Shown here piece by piece: positions 46,798-57,439 of a stretch of 64,000 nt of DNA (position 1 is its first letter; every line of letters starts with the position of its first letter). Origin of the DNA: Haemonchus contortus (Eukaryota > Nematoda > Chromadorea > Rhabditida > Trichostrongylidae); NCBI GenBank assembly GCA_000469685.2, contig LS997566.1, positions 17,240,045-17,304,044 of the forward strand, read 5' to 3'. The position numbers and the translations under genes were made by a program. The notes beneath the pieces were generated by a model that searched no databases, had not been told where the DNA came from, and saw only the letters and a list, made by a program, of their open reading frames with translations.

Positions 46798-47082
46798 GTG
46801 ATCGATGATGAAGAAAGCTATGCCATGGATCATCGCACTCCGCACTCGGGAATCAAAAGTGTTTATACGAAATCGTGCTTACGAGAATTACATCCGAGAA
46901 AAGGACACCTCAGTTATGCTTCTGAATCAAGTAGAAGTAAGCGTAAGGTTACGGCAGTTGCTGTTGGAAATTGCAAATTGCCAAAGTCCCAGACGAGCAC
47001 TGATGTACTAGCAGCTAGACATGTACTTTCAGAGGGCTGTAAGGATGATGCAATATTCTATCGCGTCATTCTGTTGCAATAA
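46798..47082 (+). CDS. Conserved 95-codon ORF, unidentified (copy 2)
   Basis: Counterpart of 40729-41013, with one substitution (Phe to Tyr at AIF[F/Y]RV, or Phe to Ile in the alternative frame). The ORF starts right after a CAG acceptor and reads through to TAA. It contains the same optional intron borders. It may be a last exon, or a small gene started at ATG 46805. Confidence 0.45.
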   Translation: MIDDEESYAMDHRTPHSGIKSVYTKSCLRELHPRKGHLSYASESSRSKRKVTAVAVGNCKLPKSQTSTDVLAARHVLSEGCKDDAIFYRVILLQ

Positions 47083-47356
47083 ATGATGTTTACTAGTTGA
47101 AAAGGCAAAGGTAATCATTTCCTTTACTGCTCAGGATAAAATAGAACAAAAGGGCAATAGTGCAACGGTGTTTAGGGTGTCGTTTTCCCAGAGGAGAGTT
47201 GTATCAGCCAAATGAAAGAGTGCTCAGCAATAATGAACATTTCGGGGAAAGCTATGGACTTGGCTCAAGTAGCAAGGGCTTCCGTGACTTCCTAAACGGC
47301 TAGAGGGGGCTGCTTGCTGCTTCTCAGTATTTTACTGTAAGTGTGAACATTGACAT

Positions 47357-47750
47357 TACAGGCACATTTCACGATATTTTCGAGGTACCCTTTTCAGATA
47401 GAAAAGTGGAAGGGCTGATGTAGAGGAGTACATCGGTGTCGAAGAAAGCGAGAAAATCCGCCTACTTCAAGGCTCTTTAGAATTAGTGGAAGTGGAGGTT
47501 GTTCGAGATCACCGTGATGTAATGGCATGTAAGGAATGTTTGGACGAGATTTCATTTGCTCCCATTGCGCAAAGAGATGACTATATCAAGCCAACATTGT
47601 CCGAAACTGCCTTTTATTGTCGATATGGGCAATAACAAGTTGTTTGAACTTTCTACATGGGAGTCTCTCGAAGTAGTGCAGTCTCTAAAAAGCCATTAAA
47701 ACTCGTCCACGATGGGTGTGGCATTCACACGATACAATCTCGAGAAAGGT
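47357..47750 (+). mobile_element. MITE-type repeat, copy in duplication 2
   Basis: Begins CAGGCACATTTCACGATA and is colinear with 41297-41720, with small deletions. Ends in sequence shared with 34380-34740 (GTGGCATTCACACGATACAA against GTGGCACTCACATGATACAA). Confidence 0.55.
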
Positions 47751-48274
47751 TTTATTGCTCTTCTGCTGGGAAATGGTTTTAACTGGACTTCTGCACAGAA
47801 AACCTGGTTCTTCATCAGAATGCCAGCGGGCCAGGCCCATTGCCTCAACTCAAAACACGCAGTTCGGATACATTTCCTACGTATGTAGTGGGCACGTCGT
47901 TTACACTACGAAGAGACTTTTACCATTTGCTACTGTTCGTGTTGCCACTGTTTTGTCACCTCGTGTCTTGTAGTATGGAGGGAAAGAATACATACCAAAG
48001 CGGGTTGCAGTTGATTACTAACAAGCCAACCATTGTAGGAGCAAGCTAAGGACAAGAAACATCGTGACTGAACTGTTCTTCTTGATGAACAGTGGACCGA
48101 AAAACGGATAAGCGTCCCTGAGTTCTGGAAGAATTCACTTTCATCAAATGATTATGAGTTGCCGCACACGACTTAATTAGGCTTCCAGAAAAAACAGTGA
48201 GAGTCCCTACGGAATTCATTTACTCTTCAAATGAGACCTTCCCTAATCAGAGAACAAGGATAAAAGATATACGG

Positions 48275-48590
48275 GTGTTGATTAATCCCGTATGAGTGAC
48301 ACACCCTCACTTTCGTCTTCCATTCGGAATCGTATTGGTATGTACATACATCGTACGTATTGAATGCTCAGGTGGCCTAACCAAAGAATTACGGTGGCCA
48401 GCCGATGTACAAGTCAGTGCTTTTATCCTTCCAGACGAGTCTGGTACCAATAACCGACGCCGGTGGGATGGAAGGCTTGGCTGGCCTAATCGGGCATCGA
48501 TCCGGGATTCGAACCCTTGACCGTGCGTGCTGTACGGTGCGCCACTTGCCACCACATCACCTTCACCATCCGCTCAGACATATGTAAGTC
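48275..48590 (-). repeat. SINE-like element with tRNA-derived promoter
   Basis: On the minus strand TGGTGGCAAGTGGCGCACCG (A-box-like) is followed 36 bp later by GGGTTCGAATCCC, a perfect Pol III B box. A tRNA fold is poor (nine-base anticodon loop, weak T stem), so it is not a tRNA gene. The unit recurs in decayed form at 25415-25720. A long non-tRNA body lies 3' of the head on the minus strand. Confidence 0.65.
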
Positions 48591-49845
48591 AGAAAATGGT
48601 CCCTACATGCAGGAAAGTGAGTTGCGTTTTCACGTAAAATAAAAACTGAAGAATAAAGTAAAGAAGTTAGGATGCAGGCTACACAAGTAGTTGCTCGTAC
48701 AGAATCAGCAAACAATTTTGCACCCAAACATTCGAGATCTTATGGATCACTTCGGAGAGTAGACCGTTATCAGTAGATACACGAGATATGCTGGTAGACT
48801 GATATTGAATTAGGTACCAAAGGCTGCGCATTATCAGATAGTACCTCAATACGAGCCAACACAATGAAGTCGCCTCTTTCGTCAATAGGATTAACTTTGG
48901 TTACCACTTTTTGAACCCCAAATCATGATGGGAATCTCATGTTCATCATTAGCATTAATGAGACAATTAGCTGAAAACATGTAAGAGCAGCGCCATGCAG
49001 ACGGTAATAGAGGGAAGGGGGAGTAGAAAGGGATCGTTGAGGCTAGCACGGAAAAAACTAGTTTAAATGGACAGGAAATCAAGTTCATCTAAATTATAAG
49101 GTGGAAACTACAGCGACAACGGGAACCAGTTATAATGCTCAAACATCAGCTAAGAATAATTAGGCCAGTAGTGTCTGTCGCATTAGAAATGATCATTGCT
49201 TTGGTCGAGGTATTTTAGGCGGTAGGAAGGAAGATTGTTGAAGAGCATCGCTTTCTTGAATAGCCTGAGTGAGGCTGTAATCAAAAATGACAGAAGCATG
49301 GGCGCAGTAGCTGGTGTAAATGCTCGGGTCAGAATTGAAACATCCTCAGGTCAGTTGATCAAACATTCTCAGCAGATCCTTCAGTGATTGGGATCTGTTT
49401 CGAATCCGAAGCATGAGTCACAAGACACCCTCCGTAAGGGTCGCCATAAATTGTCTCTTCCAAGGGATAGCAGCAGTTCACGATGTCATTGCAAAGTAAT
49501 CTCGTGGAAGATGTGTGAGCTAATCTCGGAGAAGATGTGTGAGATGAAAGAATTTCGATAGTTTTCTGGAATTTAGTGAGCACTCAAATACATGCAGACG
49601 ATCACCAGACATTCGACAGCGTTCAAATATGCATGCCAATCGGTCTGGAATCAAATGCTTATAGACCGGTGCGGTTTTAGTTGTGTCGCTACTGTTTTCT
49701 TATCAGAATTTTCTAGTGCAAAATAATATCTGTCAGTATCAATCTGTCAGTACAAAGAAGAACCTCGAAGAACGCGGCGTCGAACCAATCCAGAAATTGA
49801 ATTGGCCTAGTCGTTGTTATTAATGGCCTTAACAATTCTGCTGGA
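48591..49845. other. No gene recognised
   Basis: A minus-strand open stretch ending KISNVWVQNCLLILYEQLLV and stop (about 48679-48780) looks protein-like and could be a terminal exon, but its acceptor is weak. Nothing else is supported. Confidence 0.3.
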
Positions 49846-50206
49846 GGTAAGCAAACCAGCCCGTTTGGCCCTTCTGCTGAGTGCATTTGCTTATTCTGCG
49901 ATTCTGTTTAAGGGTCTCATAATCCCACTCAGGGAAAGTACTTGGGGAGTGGCTTCTAAATCCCAGGTGGGAGTTCTTTATACGGTGTACATAGGGCTGC
50001 CGTGCAATTATGACAGTATGGTGTGCTTTGGCAGTTGCTTCATATATTCGCCCAATGTCTTCCACATATAAACAAGAAAGGTCTTCCACTTGGGATTTAG
50101 AAGCGACTCCCCACGTACTTTCCCTGGGTCGGATTATGAGACCCTTGAACAGCATCGCAGAATAAGCAAATGCATCCAGCAGGAGGGCCAAACGGGCTGT
50201 TTGCTT
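49846..50206. repeat. Foldback repeat
   Basis: Arms 49846-49974 and 50081-50206 are inverted copies at about 88 percent identity. Matching words include GTAAGCAAAC, CCCGTTTGGCCC, GCATTTGCTTATTCTGCGAT, GGGTCTCATAATCC and GCTTCTAAATCCCA. The roughly 106-bp spacer is not repeated. The open frames over the arms on opposite strands therefore give look-alike peptides and are not genes. Confidence 0.88.
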
Positions 50207-51169
50207 ACTTCATTCTGCTGTCGTCAATGCAGTTTATGATAAGTACAGTGGAAGTGCACTATGGTGGTCCAATTCTACCATTGTCACTTCTTCCCAGTTT
50301 TGGCAAAGAAACAATGGCTCCGGAAATGAATGGAGTTTCACCACCGTTCCTTGATCATCTTTGATTCGCAGGTGTCGCAAAACAAGTTTGAATGATGGGA
50401 ATATCAATGTGATTGTTGTGTGCGTTGTCATTCTAGTCGAAAGTGTATTTTATCACATGGTCATTAGTTCATCTGCTTTCTCATTGCCGGTACAGTAAGG
50501 TTTCCACGTTTAAAGGATTGTAGCGAGCATTAGCCGCAGCCGGTAAAAGCCATTTAATCTAGACAGTGTCTATCGAGAAGCACAAATGAAACGTCGATCA
50601 GCCGAGAATATCGAGGTGAAACAAAATAACATTGCAGACAAACCAACCAGCCCCTTTGTCCAATACTGGTTAATTTTGTGGTTAACATTCACGAGACCCA
50701 TTGCAGACCCATTAATATCATTACGTGCAACCAAAAATAAATGACAAAAAGGGTGTTCAACTAACAGCAATTATGGTGGTCTCCGAGTGGGTGGCGCTTC
50801 AGAAATTTTGATTGCCTCTTTGAAAAAAGCATCAAACGAGCTGGAGCGTCTCACAATGTTTAGTTCTCGGAATTGTCCTCAACAATAGCAGGAACAGAAG
50901 CAGTTATGTACACAGACTCTAGAGATTAAGAGAGTAAAACCGGACGATGTTGCTGACATTTTCCCGCTCCGAGTCGATCTCTCTTTAGGAACTATCATGC
51001 TCCTTTGAAGGAGAAAGTATTCAGTACATACACAATCCCAAACATGGTGACTTTCCTAAAAATGCAGTCATGTTAGGCCCCTACTTCTCTTCAGCATGAG
51101 CGTCTGGATCTCATGGAAACTCTTAACATAGTATTACTGAGTTTATTGTTGTGTTAAACTCTTCACGAG
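50207..51169. other. No gene or repeat recognised
   Basis: AT-rich DNA with only short frames. Nothing can be supported. Confidence 0.4.
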
Positions 51170-52030
51170 GTTTGTAAATATTTTTTATTGGGCTGACGTT
51201 TCGGCGGGACCGCCTTCTCCAGAGCATGTAAGAATCATAACAATCTGTGACTATCCGATCAAACGCCTCCACCAGGTGATAGAAAGGAGAACCACTCACC
51301 GTAACTTTGTGGATTCTTCGAAACCACCCAGCAAATGAAGGCACCAACCGACCAGTGTATGCTGGGGTACATTCTCATCAAAGTCTCTGCGGGAAGGCCA
51401 TTCTCATATAAAGCCTTAGCTCCCGCGTGATTGCGGGACATTCTTCCCTACGATTCATTTTGGGTCTGGTGACGTGAATCCAGAAAGTCTCGAGGGTTTT
51501 ACGCGCGCATAATTGTGACTCCTGTGCTACGACCTCCACGGTGACCTCGAAAACGCCTCCGTTTTGCTTCTGAACTCGGTGACTCCCTAAGGCAATAGGC
51601 TTATTCAATCGTCTCATGCCATTTATGTGCTCCTTGACCCTCACATGGAGTGGTCTTGCTGTCCCTCCAATATAATCATCACCACAATCACGGCAAGTAA
51701 TTTTGCACACCACCTCAGACATGTTACAATCACCTTCCCTTCCAGCTGGGCAGACCACACAGTTTGAGGTTGTACAAAGGCGATCGTATAGGCTGTTCCG
51801 AACTAGGCGCTTCTTCAAATTGAAAGGTGGTACGTTTACAATGGCAACTAAATTTCCCAAACCCGATCTCTTAGCTCATCAGAATTAAATGGTAGTATAA
51901 AAGGAGCCTTTCCTTCAATCGAGGTAATACCATGTTTGAGGATCACACCATCAGAAGAACTCAACAATCTAATAATCTCAACATGGTACTGAAAGTAAAG
52001 TAAAGCCATGCAGTACATAGAAGCAGTCAT
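51170..52030 (-). mobile_element. Penelope-like element 3' remnant with GIY-YIG endonuclease
   Basis: Read 52030 to 51170. The C-terminal part of a Penelope-like reverse transcriptase protein is visible: LPFNSDELR, then after a frame change near 51870 RSGLGNLVAIVNVPPFNLKK, RLVRNSLYDRLCTTSNC and VVCPAGREGDC. Next comes the GIY-YIG nuclease core VVCKITCRDCGDDYIGGTAR with Arg and downstream EH, and a tail ending MNRREECPAITRELRLYM. In the nuclease the YIG and the Cys ligands are kept. Stop is at 51378. The following 51193-51226 forms the hammerhead-like terminus. The RT palm motifs are missing, so the copy is 5' truncated and frameshifted. Confidence 0.9.
51193..51226 (-). ncRNA. Hammerhead-ribozyme-like motif in Penelope-like terminus
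   Basis: Minus strand reads CTGGAGA, a GGCG-GTCC-CGCC stem-loop, then GAAAC and GTCAG. This matches the hammerhead layout CUGANGA, helix II, GAAA, with one departure (CTGG for CTGA). The copy at 5326-5360 has CTGAAGA and keeps the GGCG/CGCC stem with a different loop. Helix III would be minimal, as reported for Penelope-type ribozymes. Activity is not shown. Confidence 0.5.
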
Positions 52031-52690
52031 CCTTCTTAAATAGGTGGAAAACTGTTTCGATCATGAAGAACTCCTCCTATTCTTGTGCTGTCTTCCTTGA
52101 AAAATTCTTGTCAGAAGCAAACGAAGTTCCGGGTTGTAAGTTTCTGCGTACGGTAGCTCTAGTTAGTGCTTGATGACGGTTTAGTGAGTACTCAAGCAAG
52201 AACAGGCTTGAACTTTCAATGAACTTTTGATAGAGACTTAAATGTATCGATAGAGTTCATAATGCTGTTAATGGATATAGAAGTTGAAAAAGGTGAACGA
52301 GAAGTTATGAGTCTCAAAAACTGCTTTGGAACAGTTCCAGTTGAAGTGCGCAGCACACACAGGGTTGAGCGTTTGCTTAGTGCCGATTTTGCATAGCGTA
52401 ACTTTTCCCCAATAACAGCTTCCAAAGCCTTTTCTGATACAATTGAGCGATTTATTTAGCTCAATGTTAACGCTCATCGCACTTGTTTAGAACAACACCT
52501 TTCTGCACGTAATTTATATGGCTTCTCTTTTGTTTGAACCATTTTATTCAATCATTTCTTGGTTGTTTCGTCAATGGTAAGCTTTTTGCATGGTTCTAGT
52601 TCGAAGCGGATCTTCTCGTAAGAAGATCAAAGCTCAAAACTGAGATTTCCAGATTTTTCGAATCGCGGCCGCCGCCGCTCTAGGCTTCAG

Positions 52691-52993
52691 GAATCGAAAA
52701 ACTGCCGGGTCTTCGAACATATGTTGAGGACAACGATGGAGACTATATCACCAATAGAGATCCTCTTCTAATGGGAATAAGACTTCTTGAAGTGAAGATG
52801 AAAAACCGATCAAAATTTTTACTCAACCTAGAACGAGTAAGTGAGGCATGTGAATTCGGAAATTTCATGGCAATATTCATTTCCTAATTTTGTTCAATGA
52901 TTAATTTCTGTTCAGTGGTCCAAATTTCCGTTCCCTACTAGGTCTTCTAGTGATCGCTCATTCATTGTTTCCTCGAAGAACGTGCGGTCATGA
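52691..52993 (+). CDS. Exons related to the 24.7-kb secreted gene (fragmentary)
   Basis: GGCTTCAG|GA opens 52691-52836, ending at CGA|GTAAGT in phase 0. Its product IEKLPGLRTYVEDNDGDY, ITNRDPLLMGIRLLEVKM aligns with DGENTYRKDNSLTLGAKLLD of the gene at 24748 and ends at the equivalent splice phase. A next exon (52916-52993) follows a perfect TTCAG acceptor and runs WSKFPFPTRSSSDRS to a stop, without similarity to the other gene. No signal-peptide exon was found upstream, so this may be a relic or an alternative-structure paralogue. Confidence 0.4.
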
Positions 52994-52999
52994 GACAAG

Positions 53000-54780
53000 A
53001 CGTGATAGTCGAAAGGGATTTGTTCTATGACAAACCATGGCAAGTTACTAATGCACAATACTTGGGAAGATTTGCACCTATTGGGCTTTTCGAATTCTCC
53101 TAAATTGCTGAAAAAAATGCACGAACTCCTTTGTGCACTCTTTCTCCCTGAAAAGAAAACTTGCTCGTGCTTCAGAAAAAGTTCCCGAGCAATTCAAAAT
53201 TAATACATTGCGTACAGAGTGCACCATCATGTGGCGCACGGCACATCCATCCCGTGTGGCTAAGTGCGCTAAATGATGGCGCACGATTTTCGGAAATCCC
53301 TCTGGTACAACTCCTAGGCTTTTGATGTAGGGATGCAGTTTTAGTAGCTTATGTTTCAAAATTCTAAAGCAAATTATCTCTGTGGGATGCCAAGTAAAGG
53401 ATTCCCCACATGATGTAAGCCATTAGAATGATCTCCGAAACTCGCTGAGAACATTTCATACACGAAAATGCCAGATTCAATAAAGCTGTCGAAAAAGGTT
53501 TTAAGCAAAAACAGTCACCAATAAAATAAAATAAAATAAACAGTTTGAAGAAAATTAGATAGAACATCTTTTCTGGTGGTTTTGGGAGCACATCAAGCAT
53601 CAAATATGTATGTGCAGAATATTAATAACACCAATACACTGCGACATCACGCGACATTTTGGTGTCATTTATGTTTTATAAATATTCGATGGTTGTTTGC
53701 CGCATAAGAAAAATAAAGTCCAGCAGCGCGTCAAAGGCTGACGAGACGAGTTCGAGTACTACCAATTCAATTAAGAAAACCATAGCATTTGAAGATCAAG
53801 TAACAACCTCAGAAAGGGGGATTCCGTGATATAGGCTAACGCAAGGACTATTAGTTATGCGACGTCTTCTTCTCATAGAACTCCTCTAATGGAGGACCGG
53901 CCGATGATATCCTTTTTCAAGAATTAAATTTATCCATCTGATCAACTAGAAGTGGATAGAACTCTATATCAGAAGATTGTCTCCTAGCAGCTTACCTTTC
54001 GCGGTTCTTTTCTGTGCATTTGTAATGGCATTATAGGTATTCATAAGGTATACACGAGTGACTTATGGTTCCGTGCGGGTTCGTCATTTCCGCTTGAAGT
54101 TATGGTTTCTATAGTTGTTGACAATTGTAGACCCCGAATTGCTTCCATCTATTTAGTTAAGGATATGTTGTGTCTCGGTCATTGTCTTCTTGCATTAGCG
54201 TGTTTGTATTTGGCTTCATTTGATTATTGCTCCAACCGTTGTTTCCTCCCACGCTTTAGATATGGATGGATTTTCTTTTGAAGATTTAGGGTACATGGGA
54301 ACTGGCGAATCGACGAGACACCATCATCTTCTCGTTCATGTGATTTTAGACTGATCCATTAGAATAATTTTTCACAGCAGGCCAAGCGAATTCAGAAAAA
54401 GCGGCGCCGTCACAGTGGCCCACCCATACAGCTGAGAAGAAAAACAAGAAAACATTTTGAAATCGACGCGGAACAAAGTACGTTGTCTGCCAAATGGGAC
54501 AAAATATCCTTATACATATTTTTATTGATTGGATGGATGGCTATTTGAATGCTTCAAATATTTTATGGTCTTCTCTTATGAACATTACAGACGTGGAGCG
54601 ACGATGTCGTACTTCTGTCAAAAACAAATGCCAAAATGCTGAGGCTGCTACTAGAGCGGGCAAAGCCCACGCTAACCTGTACTTACTTATACTTATACTC
54701 ATACGGCTCATCTTCAATCATGTGCGAGTAAAGTAACAAGCCATTCGCTTTTGTCTTCGCGATCGCCATCTACAGTAGAC
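53000..54780. other. No gene recognised
   Basis: AT-rich with scattered short frames. A minus frame at 53078-53359 shows some protein-like composition but no boundaries. A short run of AAAAT repeats lies near 53521-53540. Confidence 0.35.
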
Positions 54781-55910
54781 TTAGAATTCGACGAACATGG
54801 CGATGTGAGAAGTAGTTCAGCTGCTTTCGCAGCTGGTTCACGTGATTGATGAGCACATTCACCATCTTGCCGCGGACCTACCCTTAGATCGTGAAGACCC
54901 TATGGGAGCCCACTCGACTGTTCTTGTTGTCCATCTGTCATCATCTCTTCTCATTATAAGATCGGGCACCCGTAATTTTGCGTTCTTCATGTTTTCCACC
55001 GGGTGCAGAGTCGAGACATTCTTCGCATATGGGAGCTGCGGAGTTCGGCTCTGTGTTGAGTGAGCCGGTCGAACCTCAAAAGACGTCGTTCGAGGGCTCT
55101 GTGAGTTGTGCTCGAAGCCTTTGACGTTTATGAACTGGTCACCCAAGTCTCCGACCCGTAACTAAAGTGCAGGAAAAAGTGTGAAATCGAACATAATAGC
55201 GCGAACCATTTTCAGAGGTCCGAAGGTCTGAAGGCTGCCCAAGCTGCTCTCTGCCGTCTCACCAGTTCTACTCTCATGCCGTTGGCCATATTCATGGAAC
55301 GCCCGAGATAAACCTAGGACTAGGTCTCCTTGATAGGTGTACCATGAGGAGGGGGGGGGGGCGCGATTCACGCGTGCCCCATTAGAGCTTTTCGCGCACG
55401 CAGCATCGCTTTCGCACGTTGTTGAGATGAACCACATGAAATTTGCAGTAGTCCACGGCTTCACCATGAATTAGAGCCAATTTCTTTACCATGGCAATGA
55501 AGCCCCTACGAGATTAAGAGTTCACTTCATAAGTCAACAATTTACTTGTTAACCGTTCAAAATAAGAATAACTTTAAATTTTTTGATCCTAGAGAGCGCA
55601 ATCCTTTTGTGGACGTGCATAGTTGGTCATTTTTTACCACTATGTTGCAGCATGGCATGATGTTATAGCGCGTCTCGTCTGATGACCTCACCTTCTTTCC
55701 TGCTTCATTATGCTCAGCAAGCATAGTCTAAGCTTCCGCAATGCTGCTTGAAAAGAGAACGATGTCGTCCGCAAAGCGGAGATTTGAGAGGGACCGTTCC
55801 TCAACACGAATGCCCTTTTCGTCCCAGTCTAGCGACTTGATAACCCACATAACCCACTGCAGCGCTTCGGCAAAATAGTGTCAACTTGTCTCACACCCTT
55901 TCCTATGGGA
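54780..55910 (-). pseudogene. Degenerate RTE-type non-LTR retrotransposon, RT 3' half
   Basis: Read 55910 to 54780. RT palm fragment SLSNLRFADDIVLFSSS with the catalytic F-A-D-D box is at about 55750-55800. An interruption at 55349-55692 follows, then the thumb motif MNMANGMRVELVRRQRAAWA (about 55210-55290), the pieces THRALERRLLRFDRLTQHRA and LRSSHMRRMSRL, and the tail DDRWTTRTVEW. These follow the order of RTE-clade ORF2 proteins. Many stops and shifts make it dead. Orientation is opposite to the RTE at 59.7-62.9 kb. Confidence 0.88.
55349..55692 (-). mobile_element. MULE-type MITE nested in the RTE remnant (copy iii)
   Basis: Inverted relative of 45154-45545: GCGCGATTCACGCGTG at the left end, then ATTAGAGCTTTTCGCGC, CACGGCTTCACCATGAAT, AGTCAACAATTTACTTGTTA and GTTATAGCGCGTCTCGTC on the plus strand. 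The RTE reading frame is present on both sides, so the insertion postdates the RTE. The right tip is decayed and no clean target duplication is visible. Confidence 0.75.
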
Positions 55911-56034
55911 ATGGGAGAGGCACGTTAGCCTATTCCTACTATCAATACTATACTACTTTATATAAATCGCTTTGTGTGTGCCTATGATGTAGGTAAAAGA
56001 AAGTGGTAGCGATTGATGGAGACTGGTAAAGAGC

Positions 56035-56600
56035 CCATTAAGAAAAGAGCCTCGAGATCCGTTATGCTTCTCGTGTCAACAGTGCAACCCCGGCACTTTG
56101 GTACATGAAGCAAGTTTAAAGGAACCATACATGGTTGGGAGAGGATAACAACTGATAGCAGCTACGAGGAAGCCATGGAAGGCAACAGCCAGTGGGTCTG
56201 TGACATTCTCAACAGCGGAGCTTCGACACTAGGGAGGATGCGAAACATATCTAAATTGAGTGTTCACAGTAACCGTGACTGATAATCATGCTAGGGAGCC
56301 ATAAAAGGCATGAGCCGCTGGGTCCGTTACGCTGTTAGGGTTAATGGTAGAAACTTGACACCTTGATAGTTGACGTAGGATGTACACCCTAAATGGCTGG
56401 TGACAATGTCTTCTAGTAAGTGATAAGGACTGTTAAAGAATTATGAAAGGCAAGAGCCACTGGCTCCGCATCACCCCTCGTGCTGGCAGTGAGACATTGT
56501 GGGTAGTGATTTAGGATTCGTCGGGATCGTGGGTTGTTGTGACAAGTACTGATAGCAACTGATAAAAACTGACAATCGAACTATGTGGATCACATTCTCT
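56035..56600. repeat. Minisatellite, 125-141 bp unit, about four units
   Basis: The word AAGAGCCTCGAGATCCGT (56042) recurs as CAACAGCCAGTGGGTCTGT (56183), CATGAGCCGCTGGGTCCGT (56308) and CAAGAGCCACTGGCTCCGC (56449). The last unit contains TACTGATAGCAACTGATAA. It is the same family as 12030-12440. Confidence 0.7.
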
Positions 56601-56814
56601 TTTCGCTCGTCAGCGGACCATTGCTGCGCTAGTGTGTGAAATATGATATGATCGCGGAAAACGGATTACAGAAAATGGCAATTGCTATTAAGACTGACAG
56701 GGGATCATAAAAAGTTCTCAGTTTCTAACTCCTTTTGTATACGCTATGCAGTCTCGAAATTTCGATATATTTCTTAGGAAATTACCAGATTATAGAGTAG
56801 GTTGACGAAAAATC

Positions 56815-56838
56815 TCCACTATAAATAAAGCGCTTGCG

Positions 56839-56889
<51 letters not shown>

Positions 56890-57240
56890 ATGTCTGTCTG
56901 TCTGTCTGTCACAATTCGATACTACTTGAAGAAACACTTCGAGAAGTCGGGAGCAAAGATGAGCCCAGTGCAGCCTCCAGGATGCGAGCATGCGCAGGAG
57001 CTGGGCGGTGCCCTAGGCATATCTTCCTTATTTGGCTTCATAACATTTCAGACACCGGGAAAAATGGCAAAAGTAATGGATAGGTCGACATATGAGATGA
57101 GGAAGAATCAACGGTGGTGGACGGAGCGTTCTCGCAGTGAGCGGTACTTCCCACATAGGTTCATAACACTATTCAAAGAAGGCGTAGAGGCGAGAGGAAA
57201 AGACAGCCAGTCAGCCGACCAGATAGACAGACAGACGTAA
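56815..57240 (-). repeat. CAGA-tailed element, reverse orientation
   Basis: Begins with TATAAATAAAGCGCTTGCG, the reverse complement of the family terminus, followed by about 17 TCTG tetramers (56839-56909) and then TCACAATTCGATACTACTTG. A second start of the same unit (AAGCGCTTGAGTTTGTCTGT, CACGATACTACCTGAAGG) lies at 57334. Frames made of repeated CLSV are products of the tetramer. Confidence 0.75.
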
Positions 57241-57258
57241 GCGGATTTCCTAAAATAC

Positions 57259-57319
57259 AGCTTCCTTTTCAACGTACGCCCCGCCCCTCGTGGGCGGGGC
57301 GTGCGTTGAAAAGGAAGCT
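57259..57319. repeat. GC-rich perfect-type hairpin
   Basis: Arms AGCTTCCTTTTCAACG-TACGCCCCGCCC and their reverse complement surround a CTCGT loop with one mismatch (61 bp). It sits between two units of the CAGA-tailed family and shares their CCCCGCCC word. Confidence 0.9.
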
Positions 57320-57439
57320 AGTTTTCTGGAAAAGCGCTTGAGTTTGTCTGTCTGTCACGATACTACCTGAAGGAACACCTGAAGAGGTTGAGTCGAGTTT
57401 GAAAGCATAGGGCAAGTGCAACAGAGCACATGTGAGCCC

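Larger units (their letters stand above)
43565..47750 (+). repeat. Segmental duplication, copy 2
   Basis: Matches copy 1 as described there. It holds two short elements absent from copy 1 (44263-44508 and 45154-45545) and a 24-base G run (44798-44821). It lacks the Tc1-like and foldback insertions of copy 1. Confidence 0.92.

Noticed and set aside
48470..48560. tRNA gene suggested by GGGTTCGAATCCC
   Set aside because: The anticodon loop would have nine bases and the T and acceptor stems do not pair; a SINE head explains it better.
49814..50191. Two similar proteins on opposite strands
   Set aside because: They are the two arms of a foldback repeat read from either side.
56782..57083. Frames made of repeated CLSV or DRQT residues
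   Set aside because: Pure translations of the TCTG/CAGA tetramer.
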